Source: a bacterium
Lineage (GTDB): Bacteria > Electryoneota > Electryoneia > Electryoneales > Electryoneaceae
Assembly: GCA_028278125.1 (NCBI GenBank)
Contig: JANQEY010000305.1
Span: forward strand, 82,357 to 146,356
Length of the DNA stretch: 64,000 nt
Direction of reading: 5' to 3'
Translations under genes and position numbers: made by a program
Notes under the pieces: generated by a model
Seen by the model: the letters and a program-made list of their open reading frames with translations, nothing else
Database searches by the model: none
What the model was told of the DNA's origin: nothing
Shown here: positions 9,617-17,602 of the stretch, piece after piece
How the letters are laid out: the number at the start of each line of letters is the position of its first letter
Position numbering within the stretch: the stretch's first letter is position 1

Positions 9617-11737
9617 ATGGCCGGTAATGTGGAAACTTTCCATTACGATAACCGGATAGTCAAAATGTTCCTCATCGCGAGCCTGGTGTTCGCGGTGATA
9701 GGCATGCTTGTGGGATTGGTTCTTGCGATTCAGCTCTTTTTCCCGGCACTAAACCTGGGATTAAGCTTTACAACATTTGGACGTATCCGCCCGGTTCACA
9801 CAAACGCGGTGATTTTCGCTTTCGTTGGGAACGTTATATTTATGGGAATATATCATTCCCTGCCTAGATTGCTAAAAACACCCATGTTCAGCCGAGCACT
9901 TGGCCTGATCCATTTCTGGGGCTGGCAGGCAATAATTCTGTCAGCGGCAATTACTATTCCCCTGGGTATGACAACCACCAAGGAATACGCTGAACTGGAA
10001 TGGCCGATCGATATTGCGATTGCCCTTGTATGGGTCATTTTTGGAATCAATATGTTTGCCACCATTGCCAGGCGACGAGAGAAACATCTCTATGTTGCGA
10101 TATGGTTCTATATATCGACGGTTCTGACTGTCGCAGTTCTCCATATTGTTAATTCCTTCGAAATACCGGTCAGCTTCCTTAAGAGTTATTCCCTGTATGC
10201 GGGTGTCCAGGATGCTTTGGTTCAATGGTGGTATGGGCATAACGCAGTTGCCTTTTTCCTGACAACTCCCTACCTGGGATTGATGTATTATTACCTACCG
10301 AAGGCAGCGAATCGTCCGATTTATTCGTACAGGTTGTCGATTATACATTTCTGGGCGTTGATATTTATCTATATCTGGGCTGGACCGCATCACCTGCTAT
10401 ATTCCGCTGTCCCGGACTGGGCTCAGTCATTGGGAATGGTCTTCTCCCTGATGCTGATTGCGCCATCGTGGGGTGGTATGCTTAACGGGCTGCTGACACT
10501 TCGCGGTGCATGGGACAAAGTTCGTGAAGATCCTGTACTCAAGTTCCTTGTTGTGGGAGTGACTGCTTATGGTATGGCAACAATCGAAGGACCAACCCTG
10601 GCAATCAAATCAGTGAACGCACTCAGCCACTTTACTGACTGGACCGTTGCCCACGTACATGTAGGAGCACTTGGCTGGAACGGTATGTTGTCATTCGGAA
10701 TTTTCTACTGGATTGTACCCAAACTCTGGAATACCAAACTCTGGTCGAAAAAGCTTGCCAATTTCCATTTCTGGCTGGGAACGTTGGGAATTCTTTTCTA
10801 TGTAATTCCTCTTTACTGGGCTGGATTTACACAGAGCCTGATGTGGAAGCAGTTCTCACCTGATGGTTTCCTTTTATATCCCAATTTCCTGGAAACTGTC
10901 CTCCAGATTGTACCCATGTATCATGTCCGTGCAGTCGGTGGTGGAATGTTCCTCATCGGCTTTATAATCATGATTGTCAACCTGGTAGCAACTGCGAAAC
11001 AGGGAGAATTTGTTCCTGAGAATGAAGCAAAAGCTGCGCCACTTGACAAGAAACCTAATGACGGCAAAGAATACTGGCACCGCTGGATTGAAAGTCGTCC
11101 ATTCAAATTTTCTGTAATTGCCCTGATTGCAGTGTTGATTGGTGGTATCATTGAAATTATCCCGATGTATGTGATAAAGTCCAATGTTCCTTCAATAGCA
11201 ACAGTTAAACCTTATACCCCTCTCGAAGTGGAGGGCCGCGACATCTATATGCGTGAAGGATGCCTTGCCTGCCACTCACAACAGGTACGGCCGTTCCGTA
11301 GTGAAACTGAACGATATGGTGAATACTCCAAGGCGGGAGAATATGTTCACGACCACCCGTTTTTATGGGGATCAAAACGGACAGGACCAGATCTGCACAG
11401 GGTAGGCGGAAAATATCCCGACGCCTGGCATTACAGCCATATGCTGGAACCCACATCCATGTCACCCGGATCATTAATGCCCGTATATCCATGGTTGATA
11501 GAGGATGATCTCGATGTTTCGCTGCTTGAAAAGAAAATAAAAGCCCTGCGGAAGGTGGGTGTCCCGTATCCCGAGGGGTATGAAGAACAGGCGCTGGAAG
11601 AACTTCATGAACAGGCAAAACTCATTAGCCAGAACCTGAAAGATTCAGGAATCGATTGTCCCCCGGAGAAGGAGATTGTCGCCTTGATTGCTTATCTCCA
11701 GCGTCTCGGACAGGACATCAAAGTAGCGCAAAAGTAA
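9617..11737 (+). CDS. ccoNO: cbb3-type cytochrome c oxidase fused subunits I and II (CcoN-CcoO)
   Basis: A fusion of the haem-copper catalytic subunit and the mono-haem cytochrome subunit. Residues 1-470 are CcoN: twelve helices, haem ligand H61 in RPVHTNA, Cu-B region H208 (WYGHNAV) and H258-H259 (GPHHLLY), and haem histidines H346/H348 in AHVHVGALGWNG. A linker (460-495, EAKAAPLDKKPNDGK) leads to the CcoO anchor helix (495-517) and haem site CLACH (549-553) with SQQVRPFRSE. In most bacteria ccoN and ccoO are separate; fused forms are known in Bacteroidetes-type genomes. It reduces oxygen to water at the inner membrane. The start is ATG with GGGAGA upstream. Confidence 0.95.
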   Translation: MAGNVETFHYDNRIVKMFLIASLVFAVIGMLVGLVLAIQLFFPALNLGLSFTTFGRIRPVHTNAVIFAFVGNVIFMGIYHSLPRLLKTPMFSRALGLIHFWGWQAIILSAAITIPLGMTTTKEYAELEWPIDIAIALVWVIFGINMFATIARRREKHLYVAIWFYISTVLTVAVLHIVNSFEIPVSFLKSYSLYAGVQDALVQWWYGHNAVAFFLTTPYLGLMYYYLPKAANRPIYSYRLSIIHFWALIFIYIWAGPHHLLYSAVPDWAQSLGMVFSLMLIAPSWGGMLNGLLTLRGAWDKVREDPVLKFLVVGVTAYGMATIEGPTLAIKSVNALSHFTDWTVAHVHVGALGWNGMLSFGIFYWIVPKLWNTKLWSKKLANFHFWLGTLGILFYVIPLYWAGFTQSLMWKQFSPDGFLLYPNFLETVLQIVPMYHVRAVGGGMFLIGFIIMIVNLVATAKQGEFVPENEAKAAPLDKKPNDGKEYWHRWIESRPFKFSVIALIAVLIGGIIEIIPMYVIKSNVPSIATVKPYTPLEVEGRDIYMREGCLACHSQQVRPFRSETERYGEYSKAGEYVHDHPFLWGSKRTGPDLHRVGGKYPDAWHYSHMLEPTSMSPGSLMPVYPWLIEDDLDVSLLEKKIKALRKVGVPYPEGYEEQALEELHEQAKLISQNLKDSGIDCPPEKEIVALIAYLQRLGQDIKVAQK

Positions 11738-11750
11738 GGGAGGATAACCA

Positions 11751-11936
11751 ATGCTGAGCCAGATGTTACAATCAATCACCGGGCTTGGAGGTTATACGAC
11801 CTTCAGCACGATAATATTTTTCCTGGTATTCCTGGCGGTGAGTTACCGAGCATTTCGCCTGGATAAGGGACATGTAAAATACATGAGCAGTATACCACTT
11901 GAATCTTCTGATCCCAGTTACAAAGAGGGAGAATAA
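11751..11936 (+). CDS. ccoQ: cbb3 oxidase CcoQ-like small subunit
   Basis: A 61-residue protein with a single transmembrane helix (about 15-35) followed by YRAFRLDKGHVKYMSSIPL. Size, one helix and position between ccoNO and ccoP match CcoQ, which stabilises the interaction of CcoP with the core. It has GGAGG at a good distance from its ATG and is 13 nt after ccoNO. Sequence conservation in CcoQ is low, so the name rests mostly on context. Confidence 0.8.
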   Translation: MLSQMLQSITGLGGYTTFSTIIFFLVFLAVSYRAFRLDKGHVKYMSSIPLESSDPSYKEGE

Positions 11937-11939
11937 AAA

Positions 11940-12623
11940 ATGACCAGAGAAAAGGATAAACTTCTCGATCATGAATATGACGGAATTGGAGAACTTGATA
12001 ACGATATGCCCAGGTGGTGGGTGTGGCTGTTTATCATCACAATTATCTTCTCCTTCTTTTACCTGATGCATTTTCACGTTTTCGGATTCGGAGATTCATC
12101 GCATGTTAAATACATGAAGGAAATCTACCCGGATTATGAGCCATTAGCGGGTGAAAATCCAGCGATGCTGGCGAATGTGTTCCCATCATATAAATCACCG
12201 TTTTATGTCCCCGGCGCTGATGTGATGCAGCAGGACCTGATGGGTGGTGGCGCAAAAATGGCAGCTGGTTTTATGCTGGCGGAAGAAGAAGCAATGGATA
12301 TGGATGTCCAACAGATGCTGGCTGAAGCTGATATTGCAGCAGGACAAAAACTGTACGCCCAGTATTGTTTTACTTGTCACGGTTCAATAGGTGAAGGCGG
12401 AATCGGACCTAACCTGACCGATGAATACTGGATTCATGGCGGTAGTTTCCCCGAAGTGATCCATACTATTAAGAAAGGTGTTCCGGTTAAAGGTATGATT
12501 GCCTGGGAAACTCAGCTTAAGCCTGACCAGATTCTCCAGGTGGGTAGCTATGCCTACACCCTGATCGGTACCAATCCACCAAACGCCAAGGAACCGCAAG
12601 GAGATTTAATCGCCAGCGAATAA
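11940..12623 (+). CDS. ccoP: cbb3 oxidase cytochrome c subunit CcoP, single-haem form
   Basis: A 227-residue membrane-anchored cytochrome c. The N-terminal LLDHEYDGIGELDNDMPRWW (8-27) is the conserved CcoP entry motif, followed by one helix (about 27-48). It then has a long methionine- and alanine-rich segment (about 92-130) and a single haem site CFTCH (143-147). Classical CcoP has two CxxCH sites; here only one remains, in the position of the second domain. The intervening region is not a degenerate haem domain that I can recognise. It likely receives electrons from a soluble cytochrome or directly from alternative complex III. It starts 3 nt after ccoQ. Confidence 0.9.
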   Translation: MTREKDKLLDHEYDGIGELDNDMPRWWVWLFIITIIFSFFYLMHFHVFGFGDSSHVKYMKEIYPDYEPLAGENPAMLANVFPSYKSPFYVPGADVMQQDLMGGGAKMAAGFMLAEEEAMDMDVQQMLAEADIAAGQKLYAQYCFTCHGSIGEGGIGPNLTDEYWIHGGSFPEVIHTIKKGVPVKGMIAWETQLKPDQILQVGSYAYTLIGTNPPNAKEPQGDLIASE

Positions 12624-12677
12624 TAAGGGGAGTTATTGTAAAGCCTGTGTGGTTACAATCGACATGAAGTGATAAGA

Positions 12678-12797
12678 GGTGTCGTTGCGAGGAAGCGTAG
12701 CGACGAAGCAATCTCGGTCCAAGTGGCTAATTAACTTTCGAGTTTGCTTTGTCGTTTCACTTTACGTCAGAAGTGCATAAACCTCGCAATGACGTCA
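12678..12797 (+). repeat. Family-B intergenic repeat, copy 1, with terminal inverted repeats
   Basis: About 120 bp bounded by GGTGTCGTTGCGAGG at the left and its near complement CCTCGCAATGACGTCA at the right. The inside shows aagcgtagcgacgaagcaatctc, a wording shared with other copies at 19101 and 62412. With inverted ends and no coding capacity it resembles a small non-autonomous element. It separates ccoP from ccoG. Confidence 0.75.
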
Positions 12798-12827
12798 TTA
12801 TTAATAACATTGTAAGAATTACATATA

Positions 12828-14267
12828 ATGAATGATGTAGAACCCACAGGGGGAAACAGGGAAGGAGATACTGGCTCCAACCAGGAAACCTCTTTCCGTG
12901 ACCGACTTGCTACTGTGGACGACAGTGGTAAACGAGCCTGGATATATCCCCGGAAACCAAAGGGTAGTTTTCATCGAGCACGGGCTGTAATCGCAGCCTT
13001 CCTGCTGGCGATTTTTTTCGCCGGACCATTTATCAATATTGGTGGTCATCCACTCCTGCTGTTAAATATCCTTAAACGTGAATTCGTCATTTTCGGTCAG
13101 CCGTTCTTTCCCCAGGACTTCCATCTCTTCGTCATCGCCATGGTGGCTTCGATTGTTTTTGTCCTCCTCTTTACCATCGTATATGGACGGTTATGGTGCG
13201 GATGGACATGCCCGCAGACAGTATTCATGGAACTTGTATTCCGTAAAGTCGAATACTTTATCGAGGGAGGACCGGGCAAACAGAAAGCATTGAACCGCAA
13301 AAACCTCGATAGCGAAAAGTTTCTAAAGAAGACAGTAAAACATTCTATCTTTTACCTTATATCGTTTATCGTCAGCAATACTTTTATGGCTTACCTGATT
13401 GGAAAGGAAGCGTTTTTTGTAAAAATATCCAGCTCGCCGTTTGAATCGCCCGGTCCATTTATAGCCGTTATTATATTCAGCCTTCTGTTCTATTTCATCT
13501 TTGCAAGGTTCCGTGAACAAGCATGTATCCTGGTGTGTCCATATGGCAGGATCCAGGGAGCGTTGCTTGATAAAAATTCTATTGTGGTAACCTACGACTG
13601 GCTTCGTGGTGAACCGAGGATCCCCCTGAAAAAAGCAAAAACTATTGATAATCCCGGAGATTGTATTGCCTGCTCAAATTGTGTAAAAGTCTGCCCTACA
13701 GGAATAGATGTCCGTAACGGTACCCAGCTTGAATGTATCAACTGCACAGCCTGTATGGATACCTGCGATAATGTTATGGACAAGGTTAAAAAACCACGTG
13801 GACTTATCAGGTACGCTTCACATAACAGCATCGAAAAGGGTGAAAAACTCAAGCTGGACATCAGGATGATCGGTTATACGATTGTCCTGGTTGGATTGAT
13901 TGGATTGCTGAGCTTTATGCTGGTTAACCGTAGCCAGACAGAGACAACCATCCTCAGGACACCCGGAATGTTGTATCACGTGATGGATGATGGTAATATC
14001 CGAAACCTTTATTCGCTGAAAATCGTGAATAAAACATATGATACTGTCCAGCTTGACCTCAAGATTATAAAACCCGAAGGTGGCAGGGTCGAGATGGTTG
14101 GCGAAGCCCCTGAAATCAGGGCAAAGGCTGTCTACGAGGGAGCTTGTTTTATCATACTTCCTCTGGAAACTGTAACAAAAGTTAAAACAAAGGTAAAACT
14201 CGAGGTCTATTCCGAAGGAGATAAACTGGAGAATATTTCGACATCCTTCCTGGGGCCGCAGAAATAA
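12828..14267 (+). CDS. ccoG: cbb3 oxidase accessory protein CcoG (polyferredoxin)
   Basis: A 479-residue membrane protein with an N-terminal cytosolic segment, helices near 45-65, 85-110, 165-185 and 200-225, and the cysteine motif GRLWCGWTCPQ (near 122). A ferredoxin-like domain holds CIACSNCVKVCP and CINCTACMDTC (about 280-315). A further helix lies near 345-365, followed by an Ig-like C-terminal domain. This is the CcoG/RdxA/FixG architecture; CcoG is thought to reduce Cu(II) to Cu(I) for oxidase assembly. It follows ccoP after a repeat-filled gap and overlaps no gene. Length is typical. Confidence 0.93.
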   Translation: MNDVEPTGGNREGDTGSNQETSFRDRLATVDDSGKRAWIYPRKPKGSFHRARAVIAAFLLAIFFAGPFINIGGHPLLLLNILKREFVIFGQPFFPQDFHLFVIAMVASIVFVLLFTIVYGRLWCGWTCPQTVFMELVFRKVEYFIEGGPGKQKALNRKNLDSEKFLKKTVKHSIFYLISFIVSNTFMAYLIGKEAFFVKISSSPFESPGPFIAVIIFSLLFYFIFARFREQACILVCPYGRIQGALLDKNSIVVTYDWLRGEPRIPLKKAKTIDNPGDCIACSNCVKVCPTGIDVRNGTQLECINCTACMDTCDNVMDKVKKPRGLIRYASHNSIEKGEKLKLDIRMIGYTIVLVGLIGLLSFMLVNRSQTETTILRTPGMLYHVMDDGNIRNLYSLKIVNKTYDTVQLDLKIIKPEGGRVEMVGEAPEIRAKAVYEGACFIILPLETVTKVKTKVKLEVYSEGDKLENISTSFLGPQK

Positions 14268-14287
14268 AATTTTGATTGAAGATTATT

Positions 14288-14767
14288 ATGAGTGATTCTG
14301 AAGACAAAAAATCCTTTAAATACCTTGCCTGGCCGGTGGGATTAACTGCTTTTATTATCCTGTTTGTACTTGCCCTGCTGGTTACGACATTGATCACCTC
14401 GCTCCAGCGTACCGACCTGGTGACAAAGCGATACTACGCTGAGGGTCTTGATTACGAGGAGCAGCAGGAGAGGATAAAACGAGCCGGTCTGCCGGAGAAC
14501 AAGATCGATATAAGATTGCGGACGAGGGAAAACAGACTTGACTTGCAGTTCCCGTCAAATGTAAATCCCGATTCGGTAAGCGGTAGTATCAAATTATACC
14601 GTCCGTCGCTTGCGGCACTTGATCGTGATTTCAAAATTTCATTGGATAGCAGCCGTAATCAGTCTATTGATCTAGAAAGAATATCCAGGGGATACTGGAA
14701 AATAAAAATTCTCTGGAACAGCAGGGGTGAAGATTTTTACACTGAAGAGACGCTAGTGTTGCAGTAA
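14288..14767 (+). CDS. ccoH: FixH/CcoH family cbb3 assembly protein
   Basis: About 159 residues: a short N-terminus, one transmembrane helix (about 14-36), then a periplasmic domain with the FixH-type segment RYYAEGLDYEEQQ and a beta-rich rest. Its place right after ccoG is the canonical ccoGH order. ATG 14288 (MSDSEDKK) is preferred; a TTG at 14276 would add four residues. CcoH stabilises the oxidase during copper insertion. The level of similarity is judged by eye. Confidence 0.85.
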   Translation: MSDSEDKKSFKYLAWPVGLTAFIILFVLALLVTTLITSLQRTDLVTKRYYAEGLDYEEQQERIKRAGLPENKIDIRLRTRENRLDLQFPSNVNPDSVSGSIKLYRPSLAALDRDFKISLDSSRNQSIDLERISRGYWKIKILWNSRGEDFYTEETLVLQ

Positions 14768-14799
14768 TATAGTGATACTAACAGATATGATAGCAAAAA

Positions 14800-14916
14800 G
14801 TGTCGTCCCCGACATGATCGGGACCAAAACGAACCGAAGCTTGCGGTGTGCGAAGCACAGCCGTGAACAAAGTGTAGCTCGGTGAGGTTCACCCTCACCA
14901 ATCCAGTGTCGTTGAG
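14800..14916 (+). repeat. Family-B intergenic repeat, copy 2
   Basis: Starts GTGTCGTCCCC and ends CCAATCCAGTGTCG. Near its end TGTAGCTC is followed by a perfect hairpin at 14881-14899, GGTGAGG-TTCAC-CCTCACC. The same layout with different stem bases is seen at 15803 and 62463. It fills the gap between ccoH and the SafE-like gene. Confidence 0.75.
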
Positions 14917-14940
14917 GTTTTTCTTTTAAAGAGATAAACA

Positions 14941-15660
14941 ATGGAACTATGGACAGCATTCCTGATTGGATTAGCCGGATCACTGCATTGTATAGGAATG
15001 TGCGGACCGATTGTTCTGGCATTACCGGGACAGGGATTCACGAAGACCAGCTTCCTGGCCAGCAGGATTCTATATAATTCAGGCAGAATGGTATCATACA
15101 TGATCCTGGGAATAGTATCCGGTCTGCTTGGTGCCGGGATACGGATGATCGGTTTCCAGCACTGGCTGTCCATCGGGCTGGGTGTACTGATTCTTCTGGC
15201 GGTTTTCCTTCCTCCGAAACGGTTATCAAAACTTTTCCCTGCAAAAGCCTGGAACGCGTTCGATCGCAAAATGAAAGAATTGTGGGGAAAACTATTTAAA
15301 CGTCAATCCGTCTGGTCATTATTGATGATCGGATTCCTTAACGGATTCCTGCCATGCGGACTTGTGTATATGGCCATGGCTGGTGCGGCTGTCGCCACAA
15401 CGATTCCAGGCAGTGTGGCTTTTATGGCTATGTTCGGGATCGGAACATTCCCCATAATGCTGGCTACATCTTACGCCGGAAACTTCATCAGCCTGAAACT
15501 CAGGAAGGCTATCTACAAACTTATCCCTGTCGGTGGAGTTATACTAGCTGCCCTCCTGATCCTCCGCGGTCTGTCCCTCGGTATCCCTTATGTCAGCCCT
15601 AAGATCACCATGGAAGAAAAAGATGGTGTTGAGGTAATAGACATTGAGTGTTGTCATTGA
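14941..15660 (+). CDS. SafE/TauE-like (UreH-type) membrane protein of the cbb3 assembly cluster
   Basis: A 239-residue protein with six or so helices. Helix 1 contains GSLHCIGMCGP (about 14-24), and a second block GFLNGFLPCGLVYMA (about 131-145) repeats the pattern; both carry the conserved cysteines of the UreH-like/SafE family often found after ccoGH. The extreme C-terminus is IECCH, a possible metal-binding tail. The family is often labelled sulfite exporter, but in cbb3 loci a role in copper delivery is more likely. That is inference from context and from the cysteine and histidine residues. Confidence 0.8.
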   Translation: MELWTAFLIGLAGSLHCIGMCGPIVLALPGQGFTKTSFLASRILYNSGRMVSYMILGIVSGLLGAGIRMIGFQHWLSIGLGVLILLAVFLPPKRLSKLFPAKAWNAFDRKMKELWGKLFKRQSVWSLLMIGFLNGFLPCGLVYMAMAGAAVATTIPGSVAFMAMFGIGTFPIMLATSYAGNFISLKLRKAIYKLIPVGGVILAALLILRGLSLGIPYVSPKITMEEKDGVEVIDIECCH

Positions 15661-15945
15661 GTAGCCCGGGTTGCGCGTCAGCGAACCCGGGAATCAATTA
15701 TATGCTCAGAGCATGCAAAACAGATGAGGTGTCGTCCCCAACTTGCCTGTCCACCAAAGCCTTGGCGAAGGTGGAATCGGGAACCGGAACGCAGTGTAGC
15801 TCGGTGACGTTTATCGTCACCAATCCAGTGTCATTAGTTTTTAGAGTATCTTTTGTTGGACGGGTTCCAAGAACCCGGCTTTTTTATCATTGATTGTCTG
15901 CTATATGGAGAGCCGGATTCAGGGGTATTCTGTCTACTCTCACTA
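15661..15945 (+). repeat. Composite repeat block, left copy (family A + family B + hairpin)
   Basis: The 358-bp gap 15661-16018 is mostly repeat. In order: a family-A hairpin (15661-15692, GTAGCCCGGGTT ... AACCCGGGA); a family-B copy (15729-15837) with stem GGTGACG-TTTAT-CGTCACC at 15803-15821; a hairpin GGGTTC-CAA-GAACCC with a T-run (15856-15883), which could act as a terminator; then GATTGTCTGCTATATGGAG and GAGCCGGATTC. The same order of modules returns at 16625-16835 on the far side of the next gene. No coding sequence is visible. Confidence 0.75.
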
Positions 15946-16018
15946 ATGTGTATTTGCCACAAAAAACTTCATATATTTAACCAGACAGCTAACAATTGTG
16001 TAAAACGGGAGAAATGCG

Positions 16019-16567
16019 ATGAGAACGGTTCTGGTTGTAATGTTGATTATTTTAGTAATTCCTGCTGTTTTATTTGCCCAGTCTATAAAAATTGGATTAG
16101 GAGTTACGTGGACTCAAAAAACTACAATGACAATGCATTATGATTATTATTGGGGTTATCAATATTATATGTATGACGAGAAAAATTATATGAGGCTTTC
16201 TATGCCAATATGGTATAACTCGAACACAGTTATCGAACCGATTGTCAGTTTGTATCGTGTTCAAGTGGGAGATTATAACCAGACTTCTGCCGAGTTTGGA
16301 TTACTTACTCGATATCATCCAATGAATAATCGTATTCCTTTTGTTGGATTCCAGTTTATTGTCGATGGTGTTGGCATGGGTGAAAAGAATCAGCGTATTA
16401 CGCTTGGACCCCTGGCGGGTGGTGAATATTTTATTAATGATAATTTCAGTATCGGTGGAGAATTGCGATTGGATCTCTACCAGGAGGATCCATGGGATCA
16501 TCCTAAGAGAAGAGTTTTTCTTTATAATACATATGGCGGGATTTCAACGCGATTTTATTTTAATTGA
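16019..16567 (+). CDS. Exported protein of unknown function, outer-membrane-barrel-like
   Basis: 182 residues with a clear signal peptide (about 1-20, cleavage after LFAQ), then alternating hydrophobic/aromatic beta-strand patterns rich in tyrosine and glycine, ending in RFYFN, an aromatic C-terminal strand like that of small outer-membrane barrels. I do not recognise a family. It is flanked on both sides by copies of the same composite repeat in the same orientation, so it may have been duplicated or moved as a cassette. It looks more AT-rich than its neighbours by eye. Confidence 0.7.
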   Translation: MRTVLVVMLIILVIPAVLFAQSIKIGLGVTWTQKTTMTMHYDYYWGYQYYMYDEKNYMRLSMPIWYNSNTVIEPIVSLYRVQVGDYNQTSAEFGLLTRYHPMNNRIPFVGFQFIVDGVGMGEKNQRITLGPLAGGEYFINDNFSIGGELRLDLYQEDPWDHPKRRVFLYNTYGGISTRFYFN

Positions 16568-16624
16568 ACTTGCGAAAACCGGGACTTGTCTGTTTTCGGT
16601 GTGACTATCGCATCCCGGAATAGT

Positions 16625-16835
16625 GTAGCCCGGGTTGCACGTCAGCGAACCCGGGAATATAAGTGCTGACAAAGCAGAAGAGGTGGCATCCCAGCATTGA
16701 TCAGGGATCCAGTGTCGTTTGAATTGAAAGCTCAGGTAAGCCGGGTTCCCCGAATCTGGCTTATTTATTGATTGTCTGCTACATGGAGAGCCGGATTCTG
16801 GGCAATCCGGCCTACACTCTATCCCTGATGTATAT
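16625..16835 (+). repeat. Composite repeat block, right copy
   Basis: Module order matches the block at 15661-15945: family-A hairpin (16625-16656), a shortened family-B piece (about 16681-16721, ending GATCCAGTGTCGTTTG), AAGCCGGGTTC...GAATCTGGCTTA, then GATTGTCTGCTACATGGAG and a second hairpin with GAGCCGGATTC...AATCCGGCCTAC. It is shorter than the left copy because the middle of the B module is missing. Confidence 0.75.
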
Positions 16836-16863
16836 TATTATATGATCATTGATAGGATAATCT

Positions 16864-17328
16864 ATGCGACGAAAAGATAAACTTGTTACCGACGATATAA
16901 TCATCCATGAGATCTTAACAAAGTCAAATGTCTGCAGGATAGCTTTAAACGATGGAGAATACCCCTGTATAGTTCCGCTCAATTACGGTTACCGTGATAA
17001 TACCCTCTATATCCATTCAGCCCCGGCAGGTAAAAAAATCGGTCTTATCAGGAAGAACAATTCCGTTTCTTTCGAGATAGAGTATTTTACAGAGATAGAG
17101 AAACACGAAAAATCATGTAAATGGACGACAAAATACAGGTCAATAATTGGAAATGGAAAGATCGAAATCGTAGAAGATATCGAAGGAATCAAATCCGGGC
17201 TTGATGTCATCATGGAACACCATGGGAAATTTGACAATACTTACGATGAAAAATACCTTAAGAACATGGTAATACTGAAGCTCTCCATAAAAAACCTTAC
17301 TGCAAAACAATCTGGAAACTGGGATTAA
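16864..17328 (+). CDS. Pyridoxamine 5'-phosphate oxidase (PPOX)-like flavin-binding protein
   Basis: 154 residues with the split-barrel pattern of the PPOX/NimA-like group: an N-terminal KLVTDDIIIHEILTKSNVCR, then the core YPCIVPLNYGYRDNTLYIH (about 36-54) and SAPAGKKIGLI. Members bind FMN or a related cofactor and some reduce nitroimidazoles. The substrate here cannot be told from sequence. The gene stands alone between repeat blocks and points toward the convergent MATE gene. Size and motif order are normal. Confidence 0.8.
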   Translation: MRRKDKLVTDDIIIHEILTKSNVCRIALNDGEYPCIVPLNYGYRDNTLYIHSAPAGKKIGLIRKNNSVSFEIEYFTEIEKHEKSCKWTTKYRSIIGNGKIEIVEDIEGIKSGLDVIMEHHGKFDNTYDEKYLKNMVILKLSIKNLTAKQSGNWD

Positions 17329-17331
17329 CAG

Positions 17332-17440
17332 GTAGCCCGAATAGTCAGTCGGCTAACTGATATCCGGGATTACAATGGTAACAAATAAAAAGTGAGTTTG
17401 TTCTATTTCCCGGATTCGCTTGAGGCGCAATCCGGGCTAC
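17332..17440 (+). repeat. Two family-A hairpin repeats in opposite orientation
   Basis: 17332-17369 is the long subtype (GTAGCCCGAATAGTC, inner stem CAGT/ACTG, GATATCCGGG). 17408-17440 is the short subtype, inverted (CCCGGATTCGC ... AATCCGGGCTAC). A relative of the long subtype lies at 61391-61428 with a different but still pairing inner stem (CCGTC/GACGG). They occupy the gap after the PPOX gene. Confidence 0.7.
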
Positions 17441-17504
17441 TCGTTTATTCATGTTTTTTAGAGGGTAATGGGTATGTACAAGTAAATTACAAACAGTTGC
17501 TCTT

Positions 17505-17558
17505 TCGCTTTGTCAACCAGGCAACCTCCTTTTTAAACCCACTGAGTAAACGCCAGCC
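17505..17558 (-). pseudogene. Duplicated 3' tail of the MATE gene
   Basis: About 54 bp reading on the minus strand as WRLLSGFKKEVAWL, matching WRFLSGFKKEVVGL at the end of the MATE gene (17613-17666) at a fixed offset of 108 bp. A family-A hairpin (17561-17586) lies exactly between the real stop region and the copy. Third-position changes (GGA/GGG, AAG/AAA) occur, and the frame stays open past the copy. It is not a complete gene. Confidence 0.75.
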
Positions 17559-17560
17559 AG

Positions 17561-17586
17561 GTAGCCCGGGATCAGCGTATCCCGGA
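17561..17586 (+). repeat. Family-A hairpin at the MATE tail-duplication junction
   Basis: GTAGCCCGGGATCAGCG followed by TATCCCGGA; stem CCGGGAT/ATCCCGG. The wording is nearly the same as the two repeats at 62659 and 62818, which occupy the same kind of junction. Confidence 0.8.
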
Positions 17587-17602
17587 ATTATAATGGTAAC
17601 AA

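Noticed and set aside
9440..9643. 67-codon minus-strand frame between ccoI and ccoNO
   Set aside because: The plus strand encodes ccoS here, with helix and FLWAVRSGQYDD motif and a coupled start.
15648..16143. Plus-strand frames through the gap after the SafE-like gene
   Set aside because: They consist of repeat hairpins and lack composition or motifs of coding sequence.
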